A stretch of 64,000 bases of DNA from Macrophomina tecta (taxonomy: Eukaryota > Ascomycota > Dothideomycetes > Botryosphaeriales > Botryosphaeriaceae). The translations under genes were made by a program, and so were the position numbers. The DNA lies in NCBI GenBank assembly GCA_024180945.1, contig JAKSGN010000033.1, positions 682,001 through 746,000 on the forward strand. The letters run 5' to 3'. The notes beneath the pieces are model-generated. The model was not told the origin of the DNA. It was given only the letters and a program-made list of their open reading frames with translations, and made no database searches. Positions 46,680 to 56,620 of the stretch are shown here, piece after piece; position 1 is the stretch's first letter; each line of letters starts with the position of its first letter.

Positions 46680-47222
46680 GTGAGAGAGAGATATATAGTA
46701 GGGAGGGGAGGGCGCGGGGAGCATTTAGCTGGAAGCGGTGGACCCGGCCGCGTCGAAACGGAGGAAGGTGAACTTGATATTGGGCATACACTGTTGTTCC
46801 TTTTCTCCAATATTTACCTGGACATATATCACATTCGTTGCGAATACGACTGCTTGCCATCTTCGTACACAACGTCCGCAGGCGTGTACACACGCAGGCT
46901 GGAAAGGTGCAGCGAACAGACAACCACCTTGTCCTCGGAGTGCTCAAGTCCAGCCAACACGAAAAAAATTGTTGCCCAGTGCTATACTGCGCCCCCTTAA
47001 TTACAAACTCGCAAAAGTGTGAAGGCCTCTCGCATCTTCCGCTCAGCCTTGTGAGATTAAAATCTGCGCCCTCTTTTTGTCGGACTCGGGTTTTTGAGAC
47101 ACTCCCCTCAAGCTGAGTTACCCTTTTTGGGTCTGTCAGCAATCGATGTCTTTAGCCGTTCAGTGTTGCGTCTCAAACGACAATACATACTGGATAATCC
47201 AAACATGGAGATATCATACTAT
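46680..47222. other. Intergenic between convergent genes
   Basis: 3' regions of the serine hydrolase and of the truncated helicase. I saw no leftover of the missing helicase C-terminal lobe here in any frame supplied. Confidence 0.45.
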
Positions 47223-49021
47223 TTAAAAGTCGATGGATTCACTATCTCGAGCGGGATGCATTTTGCAGAGCAGAAAAGCACTCGTCGTATCCGCCCAAGG
47301 AAACAACCTGCATGAACAGTAGCCGCAGACTGCTTCTCCACTTTGTTGCATTTGACTGAGAGCCTCTTCAGCAGCTGCTGGTGAGAACCCGGTGGAAGGC
47401 ACGTCTCCATTGTTGCAGAACAGACGCAGCCGCAGTAAAGCTTCCAGAACACCCTGGTGCGTCTCTTTCGCTTTGTGTCCGCTAACAGCCATATCGATGG
47501 CTCTCTTACACCGCTTCTTGAGATGGGTGTATTTGATCTTCTCTTCCTCACTGAAATCTATCGGGTATGTGTACTCCTTGAAACAGTTCAGATAGGACGG
47601 GAGAACGCCCTTGTTACGACGCAAGCATATAGATCCCAGGAGGCACCTGAGGTTTTCGAAGTTGCTTTTCGAAGCTGATACAGTGAGTATTGTCTTTCGC
47701 GTAATGTACGTGTTGAAGTTGTTGCCGTCCTTGAGGATCGGGACTTGAAGGAATTTTACCAGTGCTCCGAGGTCCTCGAGTGAGTTCTGTATGGGGGTAC
47801 CACTGAGGCACCAACGAATATGTGCAGGGATTGTGCTGACGGCCTTGAACTGCTTCGTTGACCAATTGCGGATCACGTGCGCTGTGGAAACTGGCTCAGT
47901 TTATGTATACTCATGAAGTATGAGGGACCTTATACCTTCGTCGAGCACTAGCCGGAACCAGTTGATGTGCTCCAGTATACCCTGACGGCGACGCAGCTCT
48001 GTTGCAATTGTACCATAAGTGGTCAGCACGATGTCATGCTCAATGAGATCTGCGCGGCCGATTTGTCTGTGTTGGCCATGATATTTGTGGACCTTAAGCG
48101 TTCCTGGGCGAATATGGCTGCAAAGTAGTCAGCAGAAGTAACACATAAGTTTCTGTATGTGAAGCAAACCTTTTGATTTCGTCGACCCAACTGTCAATCA
48201 GCACTGCAGTGTCGCGGCGTTAGCAGCGGAGAGGGTTAAGAAAAAAAAAATACAGAGATTGAACTTACGTGCAGAAGGAACGACAATGAGGGTAGATTTC
48301 GCGGACACTATGTTAGCCTCATCCGCTGGCGTACTGGTTCCACTAGGTTCAGCAAACTCATTGGCGTATGGCAACGAGATCCTGCTGTGTTTGGATGACA
48401 CAAAGATGGTCGCGGAAGGAGAATAGCAGGGTGAGGAAGGACTGTCTCTCTTCAGGCACTTCGACGAATTGCTTGAGGGCGTAGTCGGAGGGCACCCAGC
48501 GAGGCTCAACTTTGATGTAGCAGATCTTGTGCAGAGTTAGCGTCAAAAGCGCACGGCGGTGATTGACTACGCACGAGGCCGTAGCAGATGTCGACGTCTT
48601 CCTTGAGATTCCGGCCGCCGAAGAAAGGACCGGATGACGTTTCCTCGACGTTATCGGCCGTGAGTGAAGACGAATCAACCATGAGATGTTCGATGTGCTG
48701 GAGCTCGGCATGCTCAGCATCAGGTGGAGTAATCTCAAACAGAAAATTGTCGGCCGAGGGAGCAAACAAGTCTTGGGAGAGATACGCATCCGGCATATCC
48801 AGGTCAAGCTGGGTGGAAAATGACGGACAAGAGCGCGGAGAGGGGGTTGAGGTGCTGTCTTGGTACGTTTGCGAGCCGGACGATAGAGCGGGGCTTGAGA
48901 CCCAGGACAGGGATGAATCCTCACTTTCATGACGCCGTTTTGAAGGCGGACTAGATTCTGGCTCTCCCGAAGGCCATGAGCGTTTGCGATGACCACCCTC
49001 GGGGACAGCGAGACAATTCAT
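47223..49021 (-). pseudogene. SNF2-family helicase lacking Walker A and C-terminal lobe
   Basis: Relic of a Rad5/HLTF-like SNF2 ATPase. Recognisable exons (complement): 48575-49021, 48525 to about 48370, about 48370-48269, 48170-48203, 47936-48117 and 47223-47881. The last three introns (65, 52 and 54 nt) splice in phase and yield STLIVVPSALLIDSWVDEIK, DIVLTTYGTIATEL, the DEAH box in RLVLDEA/H, and RWCLSGTPIQNSLEDLGAL. Two things are missing. The Walker A motif (normally DEMGLGKT, just before STLIVVPS) appears in no frame, and the exon ending QTQQDLVAIRQ-stop is out of phase with the next (ISLPYANEF). The protein ends at CKMHPARDSESIDF, before the helicase C-terminal domain. The N-terminus (MNCLAVPEGGHRKRSW) is intact. 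It cannot be a working ATPase as read. Confidence 0.7.
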
Positions 49022-49460
49022 GGCAGAAAGGAGAGAGAGAGAGAGAGAGGAGCAGAGGGTGCAGCGAAATGTCAACCAGCCGGGCCCAGAGTGGGAGAGG
49101 GCCGAGCATGGCTGGATCGGTTGCGTATGCACGTCGTGGGCGGATGCATGGTGGCGCGAGGCTGGGGGCAGCGGACAGAGCGCGAATGGGGACTCGGCCA
49201 AGGCAGCAACGAGGCTGAGACGCGAGAGAGCCGGAGGCCAGCGAGTCCAGCTCGCCCACCTCTGCCTCCGCCCACGCTGCCCACTCGCTGTTTGCTGTGC
49301 CCTGCCATGCCGATCGCCCCAGCCTGCATCCGCCTGCAGCGCCTCCGCGGCGCTTGCGAGGCTGCCCGGCCGCCCTTCGTGATGCTATCGCGTCCGCCCC
49401 CCTCCTCGTCAACGCTGGAGACTGTCTTATTTGCCTCATGTCTGGCCAGCTCAATGCGCC
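49022..49460. promoter_or_regulatory. Divergent region, SNF2 relic / STAND-type gene
   Basis: 439 bp between the two start codons, with a (GA)n purine tract at about 49028-49050 right beside the helicase ATG. No TATA box is seen. Confidence 0.35.
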
Positions 49461-51625
49461 ATGTCTAGCCCGTATGATGTCGACTTTCAGAGAGCCCTCC
49501 CGGACTTCAAGGACAAAGCCAACCTGCCCTGAGTGAGCACTGACTCGGTCCACAGGGTCCGATGAAACTGGTGCTGCAGATTGCATCCAACTTCTCGGAA
49601 GGCTTCAATTCTCTGCTTGACGCATACCAAGAAATCGGAGAAAGCATGCCCCAGGATCAAAGGAATGATAGAACGGATGCGCCGCCACACCCATCTGCAC
49701 GATCAACCAACGATGAAAGACCTCATAGAAGAATTACAGCCGGACACCTTTCCCAAGGGAGTTGAAGAAGCGTAAGTGAGATTCTGGAGTGTTCTAGCAG
49801 CCGCTCATTTTCGTTCGTAGTTACGTGAGGATATTAAAGCGCTTAGAGGAGACCTTGTCCCATACTCAGTTATCCGTCTCCATGAAGCTTTTGGGTTGGA
49901 TTTTGTGCTCGAAACGCCCCTTCAAATGGCACGAGATCCAAGGCGCCTTTTCAATAGACCCTGAGACGGACGAATTCAACCCCGATGGGAGATTAATGGA
50001 CCATCCAAAGGATCTTTGTGCATCACTCGTCGAGAAGAGGCCTGATCAGTCTTTAGATCTGGTGCACTCAACTGCGAAGAGGTAAGAACCCATCCATCTG
50101 ATGTATATGGAGTGCGCGGACTTAATCACTTAGGTACCTCATAAAAGAGAAATGTGTGAAGCCATCTGAGGTGGAGCGTGATCTGGCGTCTCTTTGTCTG
50201 GGTTATCTAAATCTGCATTTTCTGACTTTGCCAGCGTTGGATGACAACGATGACGAGATCGTCGAAGGAGCGCTCTTGGATGGGTTCTACGCTCTTCTGG
50301 ACTATGCCGTGGTATATTGGGTCTTCCATGTTGAAGAAAGCATCTCCAAGCCTGACGACAAAGACCGTCTCTGCGAGTTGAGCGAGCTTCTGGATATGTT
50401 CTTGGAAAATCACTGGCTCAAAGTAACGGCCAATCTGACCATCTCAACCAAAATCCACGGAAAACTCGAGCCGTTCAAATCCGAAGACTTTTACGATCGC
50501 CTGGCGCAAGCATTTGTATTCGCCAAGAAGCAAAAGGGGCCATATGGAAAGGCTCCATCAGATGACGACGTTCTCGATCTGCATCGGGTTGTTGCTGGTG
50601 TGAGAGTCATTCTGGAACGTTTAGCTTCATCATCCGACCAAAATGGCCATAAAGATAAACTCACGGAACTCTATGGCTCTCGCTGGTTCAAGTGTCCCAG
50701 AATGAACTGTCAATATTTCGACAAGGGTTACAAGACGCCGGACGAGCGGGATGAGCACATCGCCCGGCATGGGCGTGCATTTGCATGTTCTTTTGAGGGC
50801 TGTCCCTACACGGATGTGGGGTTCCCAACTTCAAAAGAGCTCGACAGGCATTTGTCAGCGGTGCACCACCTCGATGTTGCCGGCGAGCTCGAGTTTCCAG
50901 ACACACCTAAGCCTCAGAAAAAGCAGGAAGGTCACATACCGTGCCCTCAATGCGGTGAGAAATTCACTCGAAAGTACAACATGGTGTCGCATATGCAGAA
51001 GCATACTGGCACCAAAAACATCAAGTGTGATCAGTGCGACAGATCCTTCTACAAGAGCTCCGATCTCGAGCGCCATAAGAGAACTCATCTGGGAATTAAG
51101 GCCTACGAATGTGGGGGCACGCTAAAGAACGGGGAATCTTGGGGCTGTGGGAAGAGATTCGCGCGGGCAGACAAATTAAAGCAGCATTCTCAGAGTGATA
51201 CTGGGCGCCGTTGCAAGCAGCCCCTGCTGGATGAGCGGACACGGGAAGAGGAAGACAAAAAGGCTCAAGAACGGGAACGCGCCTTGGCAGAGGCGGCAGC
51301 GAAGGAGCTTGAGAGGATCAAGGAGGAGCAAGAGGCGGCGCTGGAACGAGCGAGACAGGAGGAAAGTGAAGGAGCGCGGGATCGGGCGCGCAAGTATGCC
51401 GAATTCATGGCGCAGGAGTGGGAGCGGATGCAGGCTGCGGCGGAGGCGCGACAGAGAGCGCAGAAGGAGGCGGAAGAGCTTCGACGCAGCCATACCCCGG
51501 TGCATATTCCCGCCATGGTGGACCCGCCGTCGCCACCGGAGGGGTCAACGCCTCTGCCCCCTTTCTCCAGTCTAACCAGCGCGCTTTCAGATGGCGATTC
51601 TGACGCCTCAACGCCTGGCGAGTGA
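49461..51625 (+). CDS. STAND-type protein remnant: DUF7708 fragment, no NACHT, winged helix, C2H2 fingers
   Basis: Resembles fungal NLR-like proteins (DUF7708, NACHT ATPase, winged helix, C2H2 array). Remains of the N-terminal domain are at 49461-49530 (MSSPYDVDFQRALPDFKDKA, then a stop) and 49559-49655 (GPMKLVLQIASNFSEGFNSL, then DAYQEIGE), in different phases. The NACHT region is absent: sequence jumps at ~49655 to the end of that module (LHDQPTMKDLIEELQPD). From the ATG at 49665, exons 49665-49771, 49821-50081 and 50134-51625 encode 619 intact residues: LGWILCSKRPFKWHEIQGAF, LVEKRPDQSLDLVHSTAKRY, then zinc-finger-like units at ~310-485 (e.g. CPQCGEKFTRKYNMVSHMQKH without its last residue) and an E/R-rich coiled coil. 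It is either a decaying gene or a shortened, ATPase-free derivative. Confidence 0.65.
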
Positions 51626-53304
51626 GGCCAAGGCGCAGTGTCGTACTTTGCGTTGGATTCGGGAGCGTTTGTAGGAGCCAAGGCTCCGCAGTTACTCTCC
51701 TTGGGCGAGCAAATTACGGCATACCAGGCGGGACTGCAGCAGGTCGAAATACGGAAAATTAACTTTGACACTTTATTTCGAGCTGGGCACCGACTGTGTA
51801 GGTTTCTTGCCGTGCGCATCGTCAACTGCGAACCTCTGCAACTTGTGCATGCAGGACAAACATGGGGATGCGTATGAATGGGATGATTCCACCCCTTGCT
51901 CGTTTCAGCGTTGTGGCGTGCTTGGAGCTTCCGAATGGGGAGGATGGCCGGTAGCAATGACACAGAAAAGAGCCTCAGCAGGCCACGTGTTTGGACGTAC
52001 TCTCGACAAGACTGATACTTCAGAGGCGTCACGCGTCCCGAGTCTATGGTTGGCAATTTGAGCCCATTTACCACAAGGTTACGACACGTTCGTCTTTCGC
52101 AATCCTAATCCGAGTGGGCGCAAGTATGTGCCTGGGAAAAGCCTGGAAGCTCGTTAACTTAAGGCTCGGATCGAGCGCACGAGCATCGTCCTCCCGTCTC
52201 CAAAACCCCAGACCCCAGATCGCCCTCCTCACCTTTGTCCGTGCTCCCGCCACTCTCAGCCACCCATCGATACGAAGCATTAACTGCTCAACCTATTTCT
52301 CCCTTGGTCGATCATGCAGTCTCAGCAGCTGAAGCTTCTGTGCCTGGTCTGGCCATGATCGACCGGGTGATGACCACATCGCGCAGCATCAACGCTCCGC
52401 CAGCCATATGTCCCCCCACGCGTTGCAGATCATAGCATGAACCCACCGTGCGCTTATCTGCTGGGTCATGCCATGGTTGAGCTGCGAGAGGCTCCGCACT
52501 GACGCTTCTGCTTCCCTTTTCCTACATGGGGAGCTTCTTTAGGCTCTCTTCAGTGCAATGGCTCCCTAGAGAGAAGTGATTACACTCGAAAACGTGTCCT
52601 ATCAGGGGTAAATCCTAGGAGATTGCCTCCAGGCGTTGGTGCTACTTCTTCGCCTCGGGGACCTCCCGTCATCTTCACACGCACTATTGCTTCCCGAGCC
52701 AGCAGACACTTGTCACAGTGTGTAGCAAGCATGCTTACCGGTTGACCTTTACCTCGTTAGGGTATGATGCTTTTCAGCGGATGGCAATGGCTGTGCTTTC
52801 TCTGCTTCCCGGCACTTGGGTCTAGAAGGAGCCGGTGTGTACTGCGTACGAGCGGACCAGCCTAGCGGAACTTCCCCGCGCCAACCATGGCTCAGCACGC
52901 CTCCGGTGGGCAGCCCTACTTCCCGTATGTTGACACCTCTCCATCTGCGGTTAAACTCGCAGTAATTGAAACAGACTACATCAACTCAACTTGATGGAAA
53001 GCGCCCGCCATGAAGCCTCCCGGGCCGGTAAATGCTGGGATTCGCTCGCGTAAGCCAAGCCGATTCTTGAACATGGCTTTCCCAAGGGACTTGGCCATTG
53101 CGCAACATCCCGTCCAAATTCTCCTATCAGGTGTCTAGCAAACCTGTTGCGCGTGCTGCTCTCTTCTGACCCTTTCGCAGTACGGCAATTCCCTCCGGCC
53201 CGGGATTGTTGCGAAAGAGGGCCCGACGGGATCTATTCCTTAAACCGTGCTAATGCTTACTCTGGCTATCTTTTCCGCAGACGTTAGCCGGTGCTTCCTC
53301 CTCT
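51626..53304. other. Gene-poor stretch before the rhodopsin-domain relic
   Basis: About 1.7 kb. At 52887 an ATG begins MAQHASGGQPYFP and meets a GTATGT donor-like site at 52926; this may be the old first exon of the broken gene that follows. Near 53251-53280 a GCTAAT branch-like site, pyrimidine tract and CAG look like the end of an intron. The membrane helices that should lie between are absent. Confidence 0.35.
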
Positions 53305-54134
53305 TTGCCAGTAACTGTGGCTGTTAGTAGGGATATCTTATTATTTCTTATCCCACCTCGAGCATTTCTTCTTTCCGGATGCCGATTCCGCCTGCATCTG
53401 CTCTTCCCTCAGTGGTATCTCACTGCCGTCAAGGCCAGCATCGCCTTCATCATCGCCTATATGATCACCTTCAACGTCACGCTTTTCTTCGGCTGCACGC
53501 CAATCAAGGCCTACTGGATGCAAGTCGACTTCCACTGGTACCTGGCAAACAAGAGCAAGATGCACTGCATGGACGAAGGCGCCGACTACATGGCCGCAGG
53601 CACCATCAGCGTGTTGCAAAACTTCCTCGCATGTTGCCTCCCCATCATGATCATGTGGGCCCTCCAGATCCCCAAGAGACAGAAGATCGCGCTCAGCGGC
53701 GTGTTTGGCGTAGGCTTGTTGTAAGCTTTCCCTGGTCCCCTCCTCCTTCTTCCGATCCTCCCGCCTCGGTCTTCCCTGGATCTGTTGATCATGCTCCTTA
53801 ATACCAAACCTAAAAAGTCCCCCGACACCCCTGTAAACAGCAGCCCGCGGGCAACGCACCCACACATGCACTTACTCCCTCCTCCCTACGCCCGCGTCTC
53901 GGGCCTCCTCCCGAAACCCCGCGAACCGCAATACCCTTCGTGATTTTTTTCTTTTCTCCCTCGTATCCCCTTGTTCTCCTTCCCACACCATCAACGGCGT
54001 CGTCGTCTCCGACATTACTGACAATGAGTTGGCAAGCGGATGTGGCGAGTGATTCCGGGATACGTGCCACGAATGAGGTGGATGTGAGCGTGTCGAAGCC
54101 GCGGTCAAAGGGGAGTACGGAGTCGTTGTTGTGA
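53305..54134 (+). pseudogene. Broken fungal rhodopsin-domain membrane protein gene
   Basis: One coding block (about 53413-53722, after a CAG acceptor) encodes the middle of the fungal rhodopsin-like seven-helix domain: WYLTAVKASIAFIIAYMITF, LFFGCTPIKAYWMQVD, then CMDEGADYMAAGTISVLQNF, LPIMIMWALQIPKRQKIAL and GVFGVGLL before a GTAAGC donor. The first three helices are not found upstream. The following ~280 bp are a pyrimidine-rich filler with no seventh helix. A short frame at 54024-54134 (SDSGIRATNEVDVSVSKPRS) resembles the cytosolic tail of such proteins. The gene has lost both ends of its membrane domain and is unlikely to work. Confidence 0.55.
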
Positions 54135-54334
54135 ACGGTAGTGGTGATGGTGGGATTGTGTTACTATTTCTGCGATAGGAGGGTGTATCTCCTCGTTTCT
54201 TTTCTTTCGTTCTCTCATGTTCTTTCACTCTATCAAGATACCAATCAAGATACCTCCCGTCTGCCTCCTCACGGGGGCAGCACAACATCTTCCACGTCCA
54301 CTTCCATTTCCCTCTCTATCTCTAACCCCAAGCT

Positions 54335-55288
54335 TCATACCTCTGACTCCACCTCCCCAACCCAACTCACCCACGCTTCCGCCTCTCCATCCTCCCCCGT
54401 CGCCCCCTTTACCCTGCCCCCCGCCCACTTCACGCACTCTGCCACTACCCTGACGACCGCCTCCACATCCGCGCGACTGGCCCCCAGCCTCCTCAACCCC
54501 CGCAAGTGCCAGAGACTCGGCCCCTTCAGTCCCTGCACCATGATCCCGCTCGCCGTCACCAGCGAGGTCTCGAGGTCCGACAGCACCGTGTGGTCGGACA
54601 AGAAAACGCCATAGATGACGCTCTCCTCCAGCCAGCGAAAATCCGCCTCGTGCGAGCCCCACGTTGCCATGATGGCTGGCAGGTGCTGGCGGTACAGCGT
54701 GCGCACGTGGGCGGCGCCGCGGGCGTGGAGCGGGGAGGCGGGGGTGAGGTCGAGGTCTCCGGAGGCGTAGCGCGGGGAGAGGGTGGGGGCGGCGCCCAGG
54801 GGGTAGGCGGTGGATTGGTCCGGTGTATTCTCGTTACTCGTGGCGGTGGGAGACGGTGCTTGGGAGGGAGATGCGAAGGTGGATGTGCCGGCCGGGAACA
54901 GGCCGGCAGCGCGCTCGGCTTGGCCCAGCGAGGCGACGGCCGTGATGACCAGCGGGATGCCGATCAGCGTCCATTCTTTGAGGAGGAGGTCGCGCAGGTG
55001 CAGGGAGATGGCGCGGGTTTCGTCGGGGGAGGCGGGCCGCGAGACGGACGCGGGCGGAGCTGTTGGGCCGGCTTGGCTCTGGTGCGGCGCGGATGAGGTG
55101 CTGGTGGTGTTGGCGTGGTGGTGGCCCGTGACGTGCAGGAAGAGGGGCCCGAGGAGGTTTGGGTGGCCGAGGGCGGTCAGGGTTGAGGCGGGCAGGATGT
55201 AGGCGGCGCTCTTGGGTAGGGTTGTTGGGAGGATGGTCCGGATTTTGGAGAGCAGGGCTGGAAGGGCCTGTGGCGATGGTGGTGGCAT
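54335..55288 (-). CDS. AhpD-like (carboxymuconolactone decarboxylase fold) protein
   Basis: Intronless, 317 residues. The all-helical AhpD-like fold is suggested by LHLRDLLLKEWTLIGIPLVI then TAVASLGQAE, the long helix ARGAAHVRTLYRQHLPAIM, ATWGSHEADFRWLEESVIYG, VFLSDHTVLSDLETSLVTAS and GPSLWHLRGLRRLGASRADVE. This order matches fungal proteins annotated as AhpD-like. The bacterial AhpD redox pair CxxC is not present, so peroxidase-partner activity is doubtful. A Ser/Thr/Pro-rich insert of ~45 residues (about 130-175) interrupts the domain, and another lies near 55-85. No signal peptide. The start is the first ATG in the frame. Confidence 0.7.
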   Translation of the reverse strand: MPPPSPQALPALLSKIRTILPTTLPKSAAYILPASTLTALGHPNLLGPLFLHVTGHHHANTTSTSSAPHQSQAGPTAPPASVSRPASPDETRAISLHLRDLLLKEWTLIGIPLVITAVASLGQAERAAGLFPAGTSTFASPSQAPSPTATSNENTPDQSTAYPLGAAPTLSPRYASGDLDLTPASPLHARGAAHVRTLYRQHLPAIMATWGSHEADFRWLEESVIYGVFLSDHTVLSDLETSLVTASGIMVQGLKGPSLWHLRGLRRLGASRADVEAVVRVVAECVKWAGGRVKGATGEDGEAEAWVSWVGEVESEV

Positions 55289-55674
55289 GGCCGACGGTGG
55301 TTTTTCTTTGCTTCCTCGGCCGGCTGGGTTCTCGATGTAGGGCTCAAGGCTATGCTCAGCAGGTGTCGGGATATGCCTCGATGATGGAGGAGGAGGAGGA
55401 GGTGGTGGTGGTGGAGGTGGAGGTGATGAGGGATGTGAGGATGAGGCGGTGACAAGGTGTCGTCGAAGGCCCCACTACTCGCGCTGCAAGGATGTCCGTT
55501 GGGGTAAGATGGAAACATGGAGCCCCGCGGGCCGCCCGGAATGCTGGCCCGGGTCATCGTGGATCGGCCTTCTCAAGGACCAGTATCAGTGGAGGTACAA
55601 CTGAGCTCATGAGATGTGGTGCTGGAGTGCAAGAGCAGTGACGTAGAGGGACTAGTGCCCGCCGCTTCCTGCTC

Positions 55675-55708
<34 letters not shown>

Positions 55709-56620
55709 ATAACTTTCTTTCACTCTCACCCACCAACACCCGACCTTTGGCCGTCGTACCCTAGCTCAGAGCACAATGCGTCGTGATTGGCGTGCTTCAC
55801 TGGCCGCCTCGGCCGTCGTGCTTCTCTGTTCCGCGTCTCGCCCACCGACCAATCGCAGCAGCTCTCTCTTCCTTTCTCAACTCTTCGCTCTCGCTTCCCG
55901 TACGACCTGCCATCTCCGGACACCTCCATGGAATCCATGCCAAAGGCAGACGATGAGGGACGTTGGAGAATAATAATCAGGCCAGGGAACCCGCCAGCGA
56001 GCCGCATCCGGCAAAGTCGCGAGCTGTTACAACCCCGGAACGGCAACGAGTCGCTCCAGCTTTCCTCGTGCCTGGCTTGCTGCGGTACCCCTACGGTAAT
56101 CCGTCCGACTCAGACGTGGCGCCGGCTGAAATTAGCCCAAGCCCTTTCCATGTGCACTCGGACGCCGCCAACATCCTAAGAGCACGCCGTCTCCGGAATC
56201 TGCTGCCATCCCCGCCCACGAAACCTGCTACCTGCCCGACTCGACTTCCTTCGCCACCCACGTCCTCGCAAGTCCGCTTCTCCTCCCCCAATTGCGTAAG
56301 CGCTAGACCTGTCCGTCTGTCCCCTCGCGCTGCCTTGGACACGCCCCCGGGACCTGCATACCCGCTTTGGCCTAACTCGTCCCCCATCAGCCGTCCGCCC
56401 CCTTCTGAACATGCCGCTGGTAGCGCAATGGGACCGACCTGAACTGTGACATCACTCCACTCTATCCGGCATTGTTTTCGCACCGTCTTTGGAAGCAAGG
56501 GATGATTCTCGGCTCCTTCGCATGCCATGTGGCCAGCTTCGCCTTTATAGACTCACTCGGTATCCCGGCTCTCTGTCGAGGTTCTGGCGCGACTGTTCCT
56601 GTTTCTGGTGCTGACATCAA
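55289..56620. other. Intergenic with CT microsatellite and a possible decayed frame
   Basis: Contains a CT dinucleotide run of about 15 units at 55675-55704. An open frame at 55957-56442 reads as Pro/Ser-rich sequence (e.g. RVAPAFLVPGLLRYPYGNPS) without an ATG at its beginning. A separate phase just upstream carries MESMPKADDEGRW. Together they could be a frameshifted gene, but evidence is thin. Confidence 0.35.
55675..55704. repeat. (CT)n microsatellite
   Basis: About 30 bp of uninterrupted CT repeats in the region upstream of the rhodopsin-domain gene and downstream of the AhpD-like gene start. Confidence 0.85.

Noticed and set aside
49507..49558. 23-nt GTGAGC..CACAG segment as an intron of the STAND-type gene
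   Set aside because: Too short to be spliced in fungi; more likely the fused ends of a longer lost intron/exon stretch.
54506..55096. 196-codon plus-strand frame
   Set aside because: Antisense to the AhpD-like gene and Gly/Arg-rich without motif.
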